Origin: DASUSF01 sp036375275
GTDB lineage: Bacteria; Pseudomonadota; Alphaproteobacteria; Geminicoccales; Geminicoccaceae
NCBI GenBank assembly: GCA_036375275.1
Contig: DASUSF010000106.1
Span: forward strand, 1-25,488
Direction of reading: 5' to 3'
Length of the DNA: 25,488 nucleotides
Every line of letters begins with the position of its first letter. The stretch's first letter is position 1. The notes under the pieces were generated by a model that saw only the letters and a program-made list of their open reading frames with translations, was not told where the DNA came from and did no database searches. Below are positions 9,277 to 16,785 of this stretch, piece by piece. The translations under genes were made by a program, and so were the position numbers.

Positions 9277-10866
9277 GTGAAATGCGAAAGCGGCGGGCGC
9301 GCAACCAACGCATCCAGCGGATCCAGCGAACGCTCGCGTTCGGCTCCTGGTGTCGCCGGCCCGATCCGCGCGCTCGCCCTGGTTCTCGCGGTCGGCGGCT
9401 GCGCCGGAACGCAGGCAGGCGGCTGGGAAGCCACCCCCGCCGGTCAGGCGTGCCATCAGGCCTACCGCGTGATCGACGAGGCCGTCGCACGTGCTGGCGT
9501 CCGTGACGCCGAGGCTCACCGCATCCCCGGCTTCCCGTTCCTCCGAACGAACCGCTTCCTGGCGTCCTTCGCGGACCCCGCCATGTCGGACCACGCGTAC
9601 GATGCCTGGATCGGACGTATGGCAGACCTGGATAACGACGCCCGGACGGTGGAGCTGATGAACCTTTCGGCAGACAGGCGTCACGCCCTCGACGCGAGGC
9701 TGCGCGCCACCGGACGCGGCTGGGCCGACGCCGAGTCTGCCCTGCGTGGCTGTCCGGGCAGACTGCAGGTGGCGCATGACCGGAGCGGGCTGACCTCGGC
9801 TGCCCGGGTGCCTGACGACTATTCGGTGCTCGCCCGGTCCCTCGGGCTGTATCCGCTCGCGGCTGTTCCCGTGGCGCTCGGCTTCACCCGCTGGCGCAGG
9901 TTGAACCTGCCGGCGTTCGAGGTTCCGGTCGGCGAGGAGGCGGTCGGCGGTCGCCCGACGGTCTTCCAGCCCCGAGCGGCGGGCGATGGCGTCGCGGCGG
10001 AGGAGGTCCGCCGCCTGCTCGGCCGCGCGGCGGAGGCCGATCCGCTGGGCATCCCCGACCTTGGCGACAGCGACCTCCGGCGGCTCGCCGAAGCGTTCGC
10101 ACCGACGCTTCTGGTCGATACGAGGAGCGCCGCCGACCGGATCGGCCACCCGTTCTGGCGTGAGGACGGCCTGCCGGGTGTCGATCCCGCGCGGCCCGTC
10201 GCCTTCGTCCGGCTGGAGCACGGCTGGTTCGAGGGCCGCCCGATCGCGCAGCTGGTCTACCTCTTCTGGTTCGACGCCCGTCCGCCCGAGGGCTGGATCG
10301 ACCTCCTCGCCGGGCGGCTGGACGGCTTGGTCTGGCGGGTCAGCCTCGGGCACGACGGCCACCCGGTGATGTACGACACGATCCACGCCTGCGGCTGCTA
10401 CCACCTGTTCTTCCCCGCACCGGGGGTGCATCTTCGCCCGCTCCCCGAGAACGACCCCGCCGATCCGCGGGACCCGGTGCTCGTGCCGGCGTCCGCCGGG
10501 TGGCAGGCGCCAGCCGAGCGGGCGCTCGTGAGGCTCGCGCCCGATTCCCACTACGTCACCGGGATCGGCGCGCTCGCGGGGGAAGCACGACCGGATGCCG
10601 AGACCGTCGCGTACCACCTGGTCATCGGGGATGAGCTGCCGGACCTCGCGCTGCGCTCGATGCCGCTGCCGGAAGGCGGGCGGAGGAGCCTCTATGGCCC
10701 GGACGGGATCGTGCCGGGCACCGAGCGCGGCGAGCGGGTGCTGCTCTGGCCGATGGGAATCCTGGAGCCCGGAGCGATGCGCCAGTGGGGCCGGCACCCC
10801 ACGGCGTTCGTCGGCAGGCGCCATTTCGACGACCCCTACCTGATCGACCGGGCGTTCACCCGGTGA
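9277..10866 (+). CDS. Putative lipoprotein of unknown function, about 490 residues after the lipobox
   Basis: A hydrophobic stretch ending in a lipobox (LALVLAVGGCAGTQAGG) predicts a lipid-anchored envelope protein. The rest is soluble and rich in aromatic and charged residues; the most distinctive part is YLFWFDARPPEGWIDLLAGR followed by SLGHDGHPVMYDTIHACGCY and HLFFPAPG, a His/Cys cluster that could bind metal. I do not recognise a family. The N-terminus is unsettled: from the GTG at 9277 the signal region would be 41 residues, long for a lipoprotein. No clear ribosome site is seen, and the ATG at 9205 lies opposite the start of the divergent acyl-CoA synthetase. The last codon overlaps the next gene's GTG (GTGA), so the two are translationally coupled. 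Confidence 0.75.
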   Translation: MKCESGGRATNASSGSSERSRSAPGVAGPIRALALVLAVGGCAGTQAGGWEATPAGQACHQAYRVIDEAVARAGVRDAEAHRIPGFPFLRTNRFLASFADPAMSDHAYDAWIGRMADLDNDARTVELMNLSADRRHALDARLRATGRGWADAESALRGCPGRLQVAHDRSGLTSAARVPDDYSVLARSLGLYPLAAVPVALGFTRWRRLNLPAFEVPVGEEAVGGRPTVFQPRAAGDGVAAEEVRRLLGRAAEADPLGIPDLGDSDLRRLAEAFAPTLLVDTRSAADRIGHPFWREDGLPGVDPARPVAFVRLEHGWFEGRPIAQLVYLFWFDARPPEGWIDLLAGRLDGLVWRVSLGHDGHPVMYDTIHACGCYHLFFPAPGVHLRPLPENDPADPRDPVLVPASAGWQAPAERALVRLAPDSHYVTGIGALAGEARPDAETVAYHLVIGDELPDLALRSMPLPEGGRRSLYGPDGIVPGTERGERVLLWPMGILEPGAMRQWGRHPTAFVGRRHFDDPYLIDRAFTR

Positions 10867-11726
10867 GGCGGTGGCTCCTTTTGGCGATCGGCCTTCTGAT
10901 CTCCTGCCCGATCTGGGCGGCCACGCTGGACGAGGCGGAGGAGCTCTACCGGAGTGGCAACATGCTCGAGGCGGCCCGCCTCGCCCGGGCGAGCGGGACG
11001 ACCGACGGGTTCGCCCTCGCCGCCAAGGCGGGCCTGGTCGACGCGGTCTATTTCGCGCCCGAGGACCACCGGGCGGACGCCCTCCAGGCTGCAGCCGACG
11101 ATGCCGAACGGGCGCTCGAGATCGATCCCAACCACGTCGGCGCCATGCTCCGCCTCGCCATGGTGCTCGGCCACCTCGCCGAGCTCGAAGACCCGGTCTC
11201 CGCGCACCTCAAGGGCTACGCCCATCAGGGGCGGCTCCTGCTCGACCGCGCCCTGGCGCTCGCGCCGGATGATCCGTGGGCCAACGGCCTGCTGGGGATA
11301 TGGCATCTGCAGATCGTCGAACACGGCGGCGGCGCCCTCGCCCAAGGCTTCTACGGGGCCAGCCGGGAGGAGGGGCGGAGGCTGTGCGCGCGGGCGCTCG
11401 AGCTCGACCCGGAAGCGACGGCGATCGCCTTCGGCTGCGCCCGCTCGCTGCTCGACCTGAACCCGACCGGCTATCGCGAGGCGGCGCTGGCCGCTTTCCG
11501 TCAGGTGGTCGCCGCTCCGGCCGAGGACGTCCCCGCGAAGCTGCTCCGCGCGGAGGCATGGGCGGAGATCCAGAAGATCAGGCGGATGGCGGCGCCTCCA
11601 GCATCTCGGCGATCCGGTCGGCGATCCGGCGCAGCTCGACCGGATCCCCCGGCCCATCGGCGATCCGCCGTTCCACGTCACCGCGCAGCCGCCGCAAGAA
11701 GTGCGGCGACATCGGCCGCGGCGTGA
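10863..11726 (+). CDS. Exported TPR-repeat protein
   Basis: 287-aa protein beginning MRRWLLLAIGLLISCPIWAA, a signal peptide. Cleavage could follow IWAA, or LISC could act as a lipobox. The mature part has helical repeats with TPR signatures: DEAEELYRSGNMLEAARLAR, AERALEIDPNHVGAMLRLAM, LLDRALALAPDDPWANGLLG and CARALELDPEATAIAFGCA. TPR proteins act as protein-binding scaffolds, so it probably partners the lipoprotein whose stop codon it overlaps by 4 bp. From about 11590 the tail turns into Arg/Ser/Ala low complexity, because the frame runs antisense through the end of the convergent membrane-protein gene. The natural stop seems to have been near 11580. Confidence 0.82.
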   Translation: MRRWLLLAIGLLISCPIWAATLDEAEELYRSGNMLEAARLARASGTTDGFALAAKAGLVDAVYFAPEDHRADALQAAADDAERALEIDPNHVGAMLRLAMVLGHLAELEDPVSAHLKGYAHQGRLLLDRALALAPDDPWANGLLGIWHLQIVEHGGGALAQGFYGASREEGRRLCARALELDPEATAIAFGCARSLLDLNPTGYREAALAAFRQVVAAPAEDVPAKLLRAEAWAEIQKIRRMAAPPASRRSGRRSGAARPDPPAHRRSAVPRHRAAAARSAATSAAA

Positions 11727-11994
11727 ACGAGCCCATCACCGGCGTCAGCAGCAGGAACGAGCCGACCACCAGCACGACCGCCTTCCACCAGGCGACGAAC
11801 AGCACGCCGATGATGAATGCGGCCGGCCACAGCGTGACGATCAGGATGGTCCGCAGCACCTGGAGCGGTGGGACCAGCCGCCCGGCGGCCTGGAGCGCCT
11901 GGTCGAGCTCGACGATCGTCCGCTGGTAGTTCCGGGTATAGGCCGTCAACAGCGCGAGCAGCGCCAGCAGACCGAGATAGAGGACCAGCAGCAT
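11578..11994 (-). CDS. Small integral membrane protein of unknown function
   Basis: 138 aa from the ATG at 11994. Hydrophobic segments at about residues 1-17, 48-69 and 70-88 are likely membrane helices. They are followed by a soluble, charged C-terminal tail (SPHFLRRLRGDVERRIADG, then helical RRIADRIAEMLE). The first helix is followed by an amphipathic stretch, RTIVELDQALQAAGRLVPP. The open frame reaches 12123, but the upstream part (PHYRRGRGCRATRRHG) is not protein-like. Ribosome site is weak (GGGACGG). It converges on and overlaps the TPR gene by 149 bp. Function unknown. Confidence 0.68.
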   Translation of the reverse strand: MLLVLYLGLLALLALLTAYTRNYQRTIVELDQALQAAGRLVPPLQVLRTILIVTLWPAAFIIGVLFVAWWKAVVLVVGSFLLLTPVMGSFTPRPMSPHFLRRLRGDVERRIADGPGDPVELRRIADRIAEMLEAPPSA

Positions 11995-12143
11995 CCCGAC
12001 CGTCCCGTGCGGCAGATCAGCGTAGCAGGGGCTCCGCCGGGCCGAAAGCTCAGCGGCTCGGCCGTGTCGCCGCGTTGCCCGGCACCCGCGGCCGCGCCTA
12101 TAATGGGGTACGAGCTCGATCACGAGCCGCGAGGGGGGCGCTC

Positions 12144-14057
12144 ATGGGCGGAGCCTTTGAGGACATCTACGCGCGGTCGCTCCGCGATCCGGAAGGCTTC
12201 TGGGGCGAGGCGGCCGAAGCGATCCACTGGGAACGCCGCTGGGACCGGGTGTTGGATGCGACGCGGCCCCCTTTCTATCGCTGGTTCTCCGGCGGCCGGC
12301 TGAACACCTGCTTCAATGCCGTCGACCGCCACGTCGAGGCCGGGCGGGGCGATCAGGCCGCGATCATCTACGACAGCCCGGTCACCGGAACCGTGCGGAC
12401 GATCTCCTACCGCGAGCTTCAGGATCAGGTCGCCCGCTTCGGGGGCATGCTGCGCGGCCAGGGGGTCGAGGTCGGCGACCGGGTGATCGTCTACATGCCC
12501 ATGGTTCCGGAAGCGCTGGTGGCGATGCTCGGGTGCGCCCGGGTGGGCGCGATCCACTCGGTCGTGTTCGGTGGGTTCGCCGCCAACGAACTCGCGACCC
12601 GGATCGACGACGCCAAGCCGCGCGTCGTCGTCGCAGCCTCCTGCGGCATCGAGGGCAGCCGGGTCATCCCCTACCAGCCCCTGCTCGAGGCGGCGATCGG
12701 GGCGGCGAGCCACAAGCCCGAGCGCTGCATCATCTTCGCGCGGCCGGAGTCCGGTGCGCAGCTCACCCCCGGTCGTGATCTGGACTGGTCGGACGCGATG
12801 TCTGCCGCACCCGCGGTCGAATGCGTCCCGGTCGAGGCGACGCACCCGCTCTACATCCTCTACACTTCCGGCACGACCGGCCAGCCGAAGGGCATCGTCC
12901 GCGATCATGGCGGCCATGCGGTCGCACTCAACTGGACGATGTCGAACATCTACGACGTCCGCCCGGGCGAGCCGTACTGGGCGGCCTCCGACGTCGGCTG
13001 GGTGGTCGGCCACAGCTACATCTGCTACGGGCCGCTCCTGCACGGCAACACCACCGTGGTCTACGAGGGAAAGCCGGTCGGCACGCCCGATCCCGGCGCC
13101 TTCTGGCGGGTGATCCAGGACCACGGCGTGGCCTGCCTGTTCACCGCGCCGACCGCGTTCCGCGCGATCAAGAAGGAGGATCCGAGGGCCGATCACCTCA
13201 AGCGCTACGACCTCGGCCGCTTCCGGACCCTGTTCCTTGCCGGCGAGCGGTGCGATCCCGACACCCTCACCTGGGCCGAGACGATCTTGAAGCGGCCGGT
13301 GATCGATCACTGGTGGCAGACCGAGACCGGCTGGGCGATCGCCGCCAACTGCCTCGGAATCGAGCGTCTGCCGGTCAAGCCGGGCTCGCCCACGCGCGCG
13401 GTGCCGGGCTATGACGTCCAGGTGCTCGATGAGAGCGGGCGACAGCAGACCCCGGGCGAGATCGGCAACATCGTCGTCAAGCTGCCGCTGCCGCCGGGCA
13501 CGCTTCCGACCCTCTGGCAGAACGAGCAGCGCTACGTCCAGGCGTACCTCTCGCGCTACGAGGGCTACTACCTGACCGGCGACGCCGGCTACAAGGACGA
13601 GGACGACTACCTCTACATCATGAGCCGCACCGACGACGTCATCAACGTCGCCGGGCACCGGCTCTCCACCGGCGCGATGGAGGAGGTCCTCGCGAGCCAT
13701 CCGGACGTCGCCGAATGTGCGGTGTTCGGCGTCGCCGACGACCTCAAGGGGGAGCTGCCCCTCGGCCTCGTCGTGCTCAAGGCCGGGGTCGACCGCTCCG
13801 AGGAAGAGGTCCGCGCCGATCTGATCCGCGAGGTCCGTCAGCAGATCGGGCCGGTCGCGGCCTTCCGCCTGGTGACCGTCGTCGAGCGTCTGCCGAAAAC
13901 GCGCTCGGGCAAGATCCTGCGCGGAACGATGCGCTCGATCGCCGATCGGAAGACGTACCGGGTGCCGGCGACCATCGACGATCCGCAGGTCCTGGAGGAG
14001 GTCGAGGCGGCGCTCCGGGGGCTGGGCTACGCCGACCCGTCCAAGCCGGTCTCATGA
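12144..14057 (+). CDS. prpE: Propionyl-CoA synthetase
   Basis: AMP-forming ligase of the acetyl-CoA synthetase family that makes propionyl-CoA from propionate, ATP and CoA. 637 aa; E. coli PrpE is 628. PrpE-type N-terminal text: IHWERRWDRVLDATRPPFYR and WFSGGRLNTCFNAVDRHVE. Then the ATP loop YTSGTTGQPKGIVRDHGGHA (240-259), SDVGWVVGHSYICYGPLLHG (282-301), HWWQTETGW (389-397), YYLTGDAGYKDEDDYLYIMS (475-494) and the catalytic, potentially acetylated lysine K590 in KTRSGKILRGTMR. AcsA and PrpE share most motifs; LFTAPTAFRAIKKEDP and the N-terminal block favour PrpE. Start: ATG with GAGGGGGG upstream. No prpB/C/D genes are nearby. Its stop overlaps the next gene (ATGA). Confidence 0.93.
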   Translation: MGGAFEDIYARSLRDPEGFWGEAAEAIHWERRWDRVLDATRPPFYRWFSGGRLNTCFNAVDRHVEAGRGDQAAIIYDSPVTGTVRTISYRELQDQVARFGGMLRGQGVEVGDRVIVYMPMVPEALVAMLGCARVGAIHSVVFGGFAANELATRIDDAKPRVVVAASCGIEGSRVIPYQPLLEAAIGAASHKPERCIIFARPESGAQLTPGRDLDWSDAMSAAPAVECVPVEATHPLYILYTSGTTGQPKGIVRDHGGHAVALNWTMSNIYDVRPGEPYWAASDVGWVVGHSYICYGPLLHGNTTVVYEGKPVGTPDPGAFWRVIQDHGVACLFTAPTAFRAIKKEDPRADHLKRYDLGRFRTLFLAGERCDPDTLTWAETILKRPVIDHWWQTETGWAIAANCLGIERLPVKPGSPTRAVPGYDVQVLDESGRQQTPGEIGNIVVKLPLPPGTLPTLWQNEQRYVQAYLSRYEGYYLTGDAGYKDEDDYLYIMSRTDDVINVAGHRLSTGAMEEVLASHPDVAECAVFGVADDLKGELPLGLVVLKAGVDRSEEEVRADLIREVRQQIGPVAAFRLVTVVERLPKTRSGKILRGTMRSIADRKTYRVPATIDDPQVLEEVEAALRGLGYADPSKPVS

Positions 14058-14518
14058 GCCTGGTCGACATCGATCAGCTCGAACGTCTCCTGATCGAGGC
14101 CGCCCGGCACCGCCGGACACTGACCTATGCCGAAGTGCTCCAGCACTTCGGCAAGCGGATCACGCCACGCCGGGCGTACGCGCTGAGCCGCGACCTCGGC
14201 GAGGTGTGCCGGCGCAACCGCGAGCGCGGCGAGCCGGAACTCGCCGTGCTGGTGGTGCGCAAGTCGGACGGCCTGCCGGGGGAGGGCTTCTTCCGGAGCG
14301 CATGGAGGGACGGCACCTACGACGGCCCCGCGCTCGGCTTCCCCGCCAGGAACTTCATCCGGGAACAGCAGGACCGGGTGTTCCGGTTCTTCGTTGACGA
14401 GTTCCGCCGCGCAGCGTCAGAGGACGCCGAGCAGGGACAGGATCAGGACCACGATCACGACCAGGCCGACCAGATAGATGATATTGTTCATGGGGAGGCG
14501 CCTCTCCGCGTTTCCTGA
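14054..14518 (+). CDS. Conserved hypothetical protein coupled to prpE, about 154 aa
   Basis: Starts at an ATG overlapping the prpE stop by 4 bp, so it is probably co-translated. It has an N-terminal helical region (DIDQLERLLIEAARHRRTLT, YAEVLQHFGKRITPRRAYAL) that reads like a winged-helix or helical DNA-binding fold, then EPELAVLVVRKSDGLPGEGF, a beta-strand plus glycine-rich loop. I recognise no named family. After about residue 123 (EFRRAASEDAEQ) the tail becomes Gln/Asp/His-rich because it runs antisense to a 24-codon membrane-protein gene; the functional protein probably ends in sense near 14420. Confidence 0.7.
   Translation: MSLVDIDQLERLLIEAARHRRTLTYAEVLQHFGKRITPRRAYALSRDLGEVCRRNRERGEPELAVLVVRKSDGLPGEGFFRSAWRDGTYDGPALGFPARNFIREQQDRVFRFFVDEFRRAASEDAEQGQDQDHDHDQADQIDDIVHGEAPLRVS
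14417..14491 (-). CDS. 24-residue single-helix membrane protein
   Basis: An ATG preceded by GAGAGG about 9 nt upstream opens a 24-codon frame. It starts MNNIIYLVGLVVIV and continues with Val/Leu/Ile to end SLLGVL. The whole peptide is one transmembrane helix with a two-residue polar N-terminus. Peptides of this exact style (M-N-x-I-I-Y-L-V-G-L-x-V-V) are recurrent and strongly conserved in alphaproteobacteria as I recall them; their function is not established. It lies antisense to the tail of the gene coupled to prpE, which explains that gene's odd C-terminus. Too short for most gene finders. Confidence 0.75.
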   Translation of the reverse strand: MNNIIYLVGLVVIVVLILSLLGVL

Positions 14519-14599
14519 CTCCATCAACGTCGCCCGACTGGATGACGTTCCGCTGCGCGTGGCGGGCGGCGTCCGTGGTGGCTGAGCGGGAGGATCGGC

Positions 14600-15395
14600 A
14601 TGAGGTTCAGCGGGCAGGTGGTGATCGTCACGGGTGGCGCCAACGGCATCGGGCGCGCCTGCGTCGACGCGTTCGCCCAGGAAGGGGCGGCGGTGGCGAT
14701 CGCGGACGTGGCCGAGGAGGCGGGCCGGCAGGCGGCGGCGGCGGTCGAGGCCGGTGGCGGGCGGGCGATCTTCGTGCCCACCGACGTCGGGAATGCCGGC
14801 GAGGCGCAGCGGCTGGTCGACGAGACGCTCCGCGCGTTCGGTCGCCTGGACGTCCTGATCAACAACGCCGGCATCATCAGGACGGCGGATTTCCTCGAGA
14901 TCAGCGAAGCCGACTTCGACGCCGTCCTCCGGGTGAATCTGAAAGGCGTCTTCCTGGTCGGGCAGGCTGCCGCCCGCGTCATGGCTGGGCAGGGGCGGGG
15001 GGCGATCGTCAACATGAGCTCGGCGAACGCCGTCGTCGCGATCCCGAACCAGGTGCCGTACGTCACCAGCAAGGGCGGGGTGAACCAGCTCACCAAGGTC
15101 ATGGCGCTCGCCCTCGCGACGCGCGGCGTCCGGGTGAACGCGATCGGTCCGGGTGAACGCGATCGGTCCGGGCTCGATCCTGACCGACATCCTGAAGGTG
15201 GTCATGGTCGACGACGCGGCGCGGGCGAAGATCCTGTCGCGGACGCCGATGGGGCGCTGCGGTGAGCCCGCCGAAGTGGCGAAGGTCGCTCTGTTCCTCG
15301 CCAGCGACGATGCGAGCTACATCACCGGCCAGACGATCTACCCGGACGGCGGGCGGCTCGCGCTGAACTACACCGTGCCGGTTCCGGCCGACTGA
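14600..15395 (+). pseudogene. SDR-family NAD(P)-dependent oxidoreductase, frameshifted by a 19-bp duplication
   Basis: Classical short-chain dehydrogenase. Rossmann glycine motif TGGANGIG (11-18), cofactor Asp in TDVGN, NNAG (88-91), catalytic Ser near 140-141 in NMSSAN, and YVTSK with Tyr154 and Lys158. After RGVRVNAIGPG the frame is lost. The normal continuation, SILTDILKVVMVDDAARAKI through SYITGQTIYPDGGRLAL to a stop at 15395, is in another frame. Removing one 19-bp copy at 15130-15167 restores an uninterrupted 258-aa protein, normal for the family. As written, the first frame ends at 15265 with a nonsense tail and lacks the C-terminal substrate region. Start: ATG with GGAGG upstream. Substrate unknown. 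It may be a genuine recent mutation or an assembly error. Confidence 0.88.
15130..15167. repeat. Perfect 19-bp tandem duplication inside the SDR gene
   Basis: The unit ccgggtgaacgcgatcggt occurs twice head to tail at 15130-15148 and 15149-15167, and the next five bases (ccggg) start a third partial copy. Since 19 is not a multiple of three, it shifts the reading frame by one. Confidence 0.97.
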
Positions 15396-15495
15396 CCCGT
15401 TTTTGTTGCAGGATCAGGCCGTTCACCCCATCTAGCGGGGCAAGCAGCGAGAACGTCCGGTGCGTCACGGACCGGCGCACCCCACGGAGCAGACC

Positions 15496-16071
15496 ATGGA
15501 TCGACCCCTGATGCCCAAGGCGACGGCCGTGTGGCTCGTCGACAGCACGAGCCTCACCTTCGACCAGATCGCCGATTTCTGTGGCCTGCATCCGCTCGAG
15601 GTGAAGGGTATCGCCGACGGCGAGGTGGGACTGGGAATCCGCGGCCTGGATCCGGTCGCCAGCGGCCAGCTGTCACGCGAGGAGCTCGAGCGCTGCCAGA
15701 AGGACCCGAAGCTCCGCCTCAAGCTCGCCCGGCCCGCCGCCGCGGACGTCAAGCAGCCGAAGCGGAGGGAGCCCCGCTACACGCCCCTCAGCAAGCGTCA
15801 GGACCGCCCGGACGGGATCGCCTGGCTGCTTCGCCATCATCCGGAGCTGACCGATCAGCAGATCTGCAAGCTGCTCGGCACCACGAAGACCACGGTGAGC
15901 GCGGTGCGTGACCGGACGCACTGGAAGAGCGCCGAGATCAGGCCACGCGACCCGGTCCTCCTCGGTCTCTGCCAGCAGATCGACCTCGACCAGGCGATCG
16001 CGGTGGCACGGGCGGCGCAGTCCGAACGGGAGCCGGCCGAGGTCGAGCCCGTCGGCGGCAAGCAGCCTTGA
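15496..16071 (+). CDS. trcR: Cell-cycle transcriptional regulator TrcR (DUF1013 family)
   Basis: 191-aa protein confined, as far as I know, to alphaproteobacteria. It opens with the near-invariant block RPLMPKATAVWLVDSTSLTF, then QIADFCGLHPLEVKGIADGE and GIRGLDPVASGQLSREEL. The second half holds a helix-turn-helix-like region: IAWLLRHHPELTDQQICKLL then GTTKTTVSAVRDRTHWKS. Family members are described as cell-cycle linked transcription regulators. Start: ATG with GGAG 7 nt upstream; an in-frame codon at 15460 would add 12 unrelated residues. It is monocistronic here, between the broken SDR gene and a convergent lipoprotein gene. The C-terminal 20 residues are acidic and variable. Confidence 0.92.
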   Translation: MDRPLMPKATAVWLVDSTSLTFDQIADFCGLHPLEVKGIADGEVGLGIRGLDPVASGQLSREELERCQKDPKLRLKLARPAAADVKQPKRREPRYTPLSKRQDRPDGIAWLLRHHPELTDQQICKLLGTTKTTVSAVRDRTHWKSAEIRPRDPVLLGLCQQIDLDQAIAVARAAQSEREPAEVEPVGGKQP

Positions 16072-16164
16072 ATCCGGCCGTCCTTCGGATGACCAGGGTG
16101 TTGGCGCTGATCTAAAGCCGCAATGCTACCCCCGGTACGGCTTCGTCGCACCGGCCGTGTGTGA

Positions 16165-16785
16165 TCAGAAGCCGAAGCTGCCGCCTAGTCCGACGCCCAG
16201 CCACTCAGGAAGGATCCCGAAGCCGTAGCTGTCCTCGTAGTCGTCCGGGAAGAGCGCGTCTGCGGTCCGCCACAGCAGGCGCTCCCGCTCCCTCGTGCCG
16301 GACGCGGCGACCGTGCCTTCGACCGCGCTCACCGCCGTGGCGCCATCACAGAACGCCGCGGCTATGCGCTGGCCACCAGTCATCGCGCTGCTGGCCCGGA
16401 ACGCGCCGCCGCTGCAGAGGGTCTCGATCGGCCGCGTCGGGTGGCGCTCCAGGGCGACGACGACACGCTGCTCCGGGGCTCGATCCGCCGGCACCGCGAC
16501 GAAGGTGACGTCGAGCCCTCTCACTCCCTCAGCCAGCGCTCCCGTCACCACCTGGTCCCGCTGCGTGGCGGTCAGACCCGGGAGATCGCCCTGGACGACG
16601 GTCGGAACCGGACCTCGAGCGGCAAGCCGCGTCAGCGCCTCCCGCGCCGTCCTGCCGTCGGCCTCGATGGATCGGTCGATGTCGACCTCCGACTGACAGG
16701 CCAGAAGCAACATGGCGCTCAGCAGCCAGGCCAGTGGCTGGCGGAACTGTCGGAGGACCGTCCGGGGGAGGGCGATCGTGCTCAG
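16165..16785 (-). CDS. Putative lipoprotein of unknown function, probably initiated at CTG
   Basis: The first ATG (16713) leaves only MLLLAC before the lipobox cysteine, too short for a signal peptide. Extending in frame gives PRTVLRQFRQPLAWLLSAML and then LLAC, an ideal lipoprotein signal with Arg-rich n-region and Cys at position 30. The only plausible initiation codon there is CTG at 16785, which overlaps the stop of the upstream gene (CTGA) in the way ATGA overlaps normally do, with GAGGG just before it. The mature part (about 177 aa) contains TVVQGDLPGLTATQRDQVVT, FVAVPADRAPEQRVVVALE, ETLCSGGAF and AAAFCDG (two more cysteines). It ends in a Gly/Phe-rich tail, GLGGSFGF. No family recognised. 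Confidence 0.7.
   Translation of the reverse strand: MSTIALPRTVLRQFRQPLAWLLSAMLLLACQSEVDIDRSIEADGRTAREALTRLAARGPVPTVVQGDLPGLTATQRDQVVTGALAEGVRGLDVTFVAVPADRAPEQRVVVALERHPTRPIETLCSGGAFRASSAMTGGQRIAAAFCDGATAVSAVEGTVAASGTRERERLLWRTADALFPDDYEDSYGFGILPEWLGVGLGGSFGF

Noticed and set aside
9031..10824. 597-codon minus-strand frame opposite the lipoprotein gene
   Set aside because: Arg/Pro/Gly-rich, without start-site support; the plus strand has the lipobox and the coupled TPR gene.
12120..13700. 526-codon minus-strand frame opposite prpE
   Set aside because: Antisense shadow of prpE.
15396..15412. T-run after the SDR stop as an intrinsic terminator
   Set aside because: Five T with only a weak, non-adjacent stem upstream.
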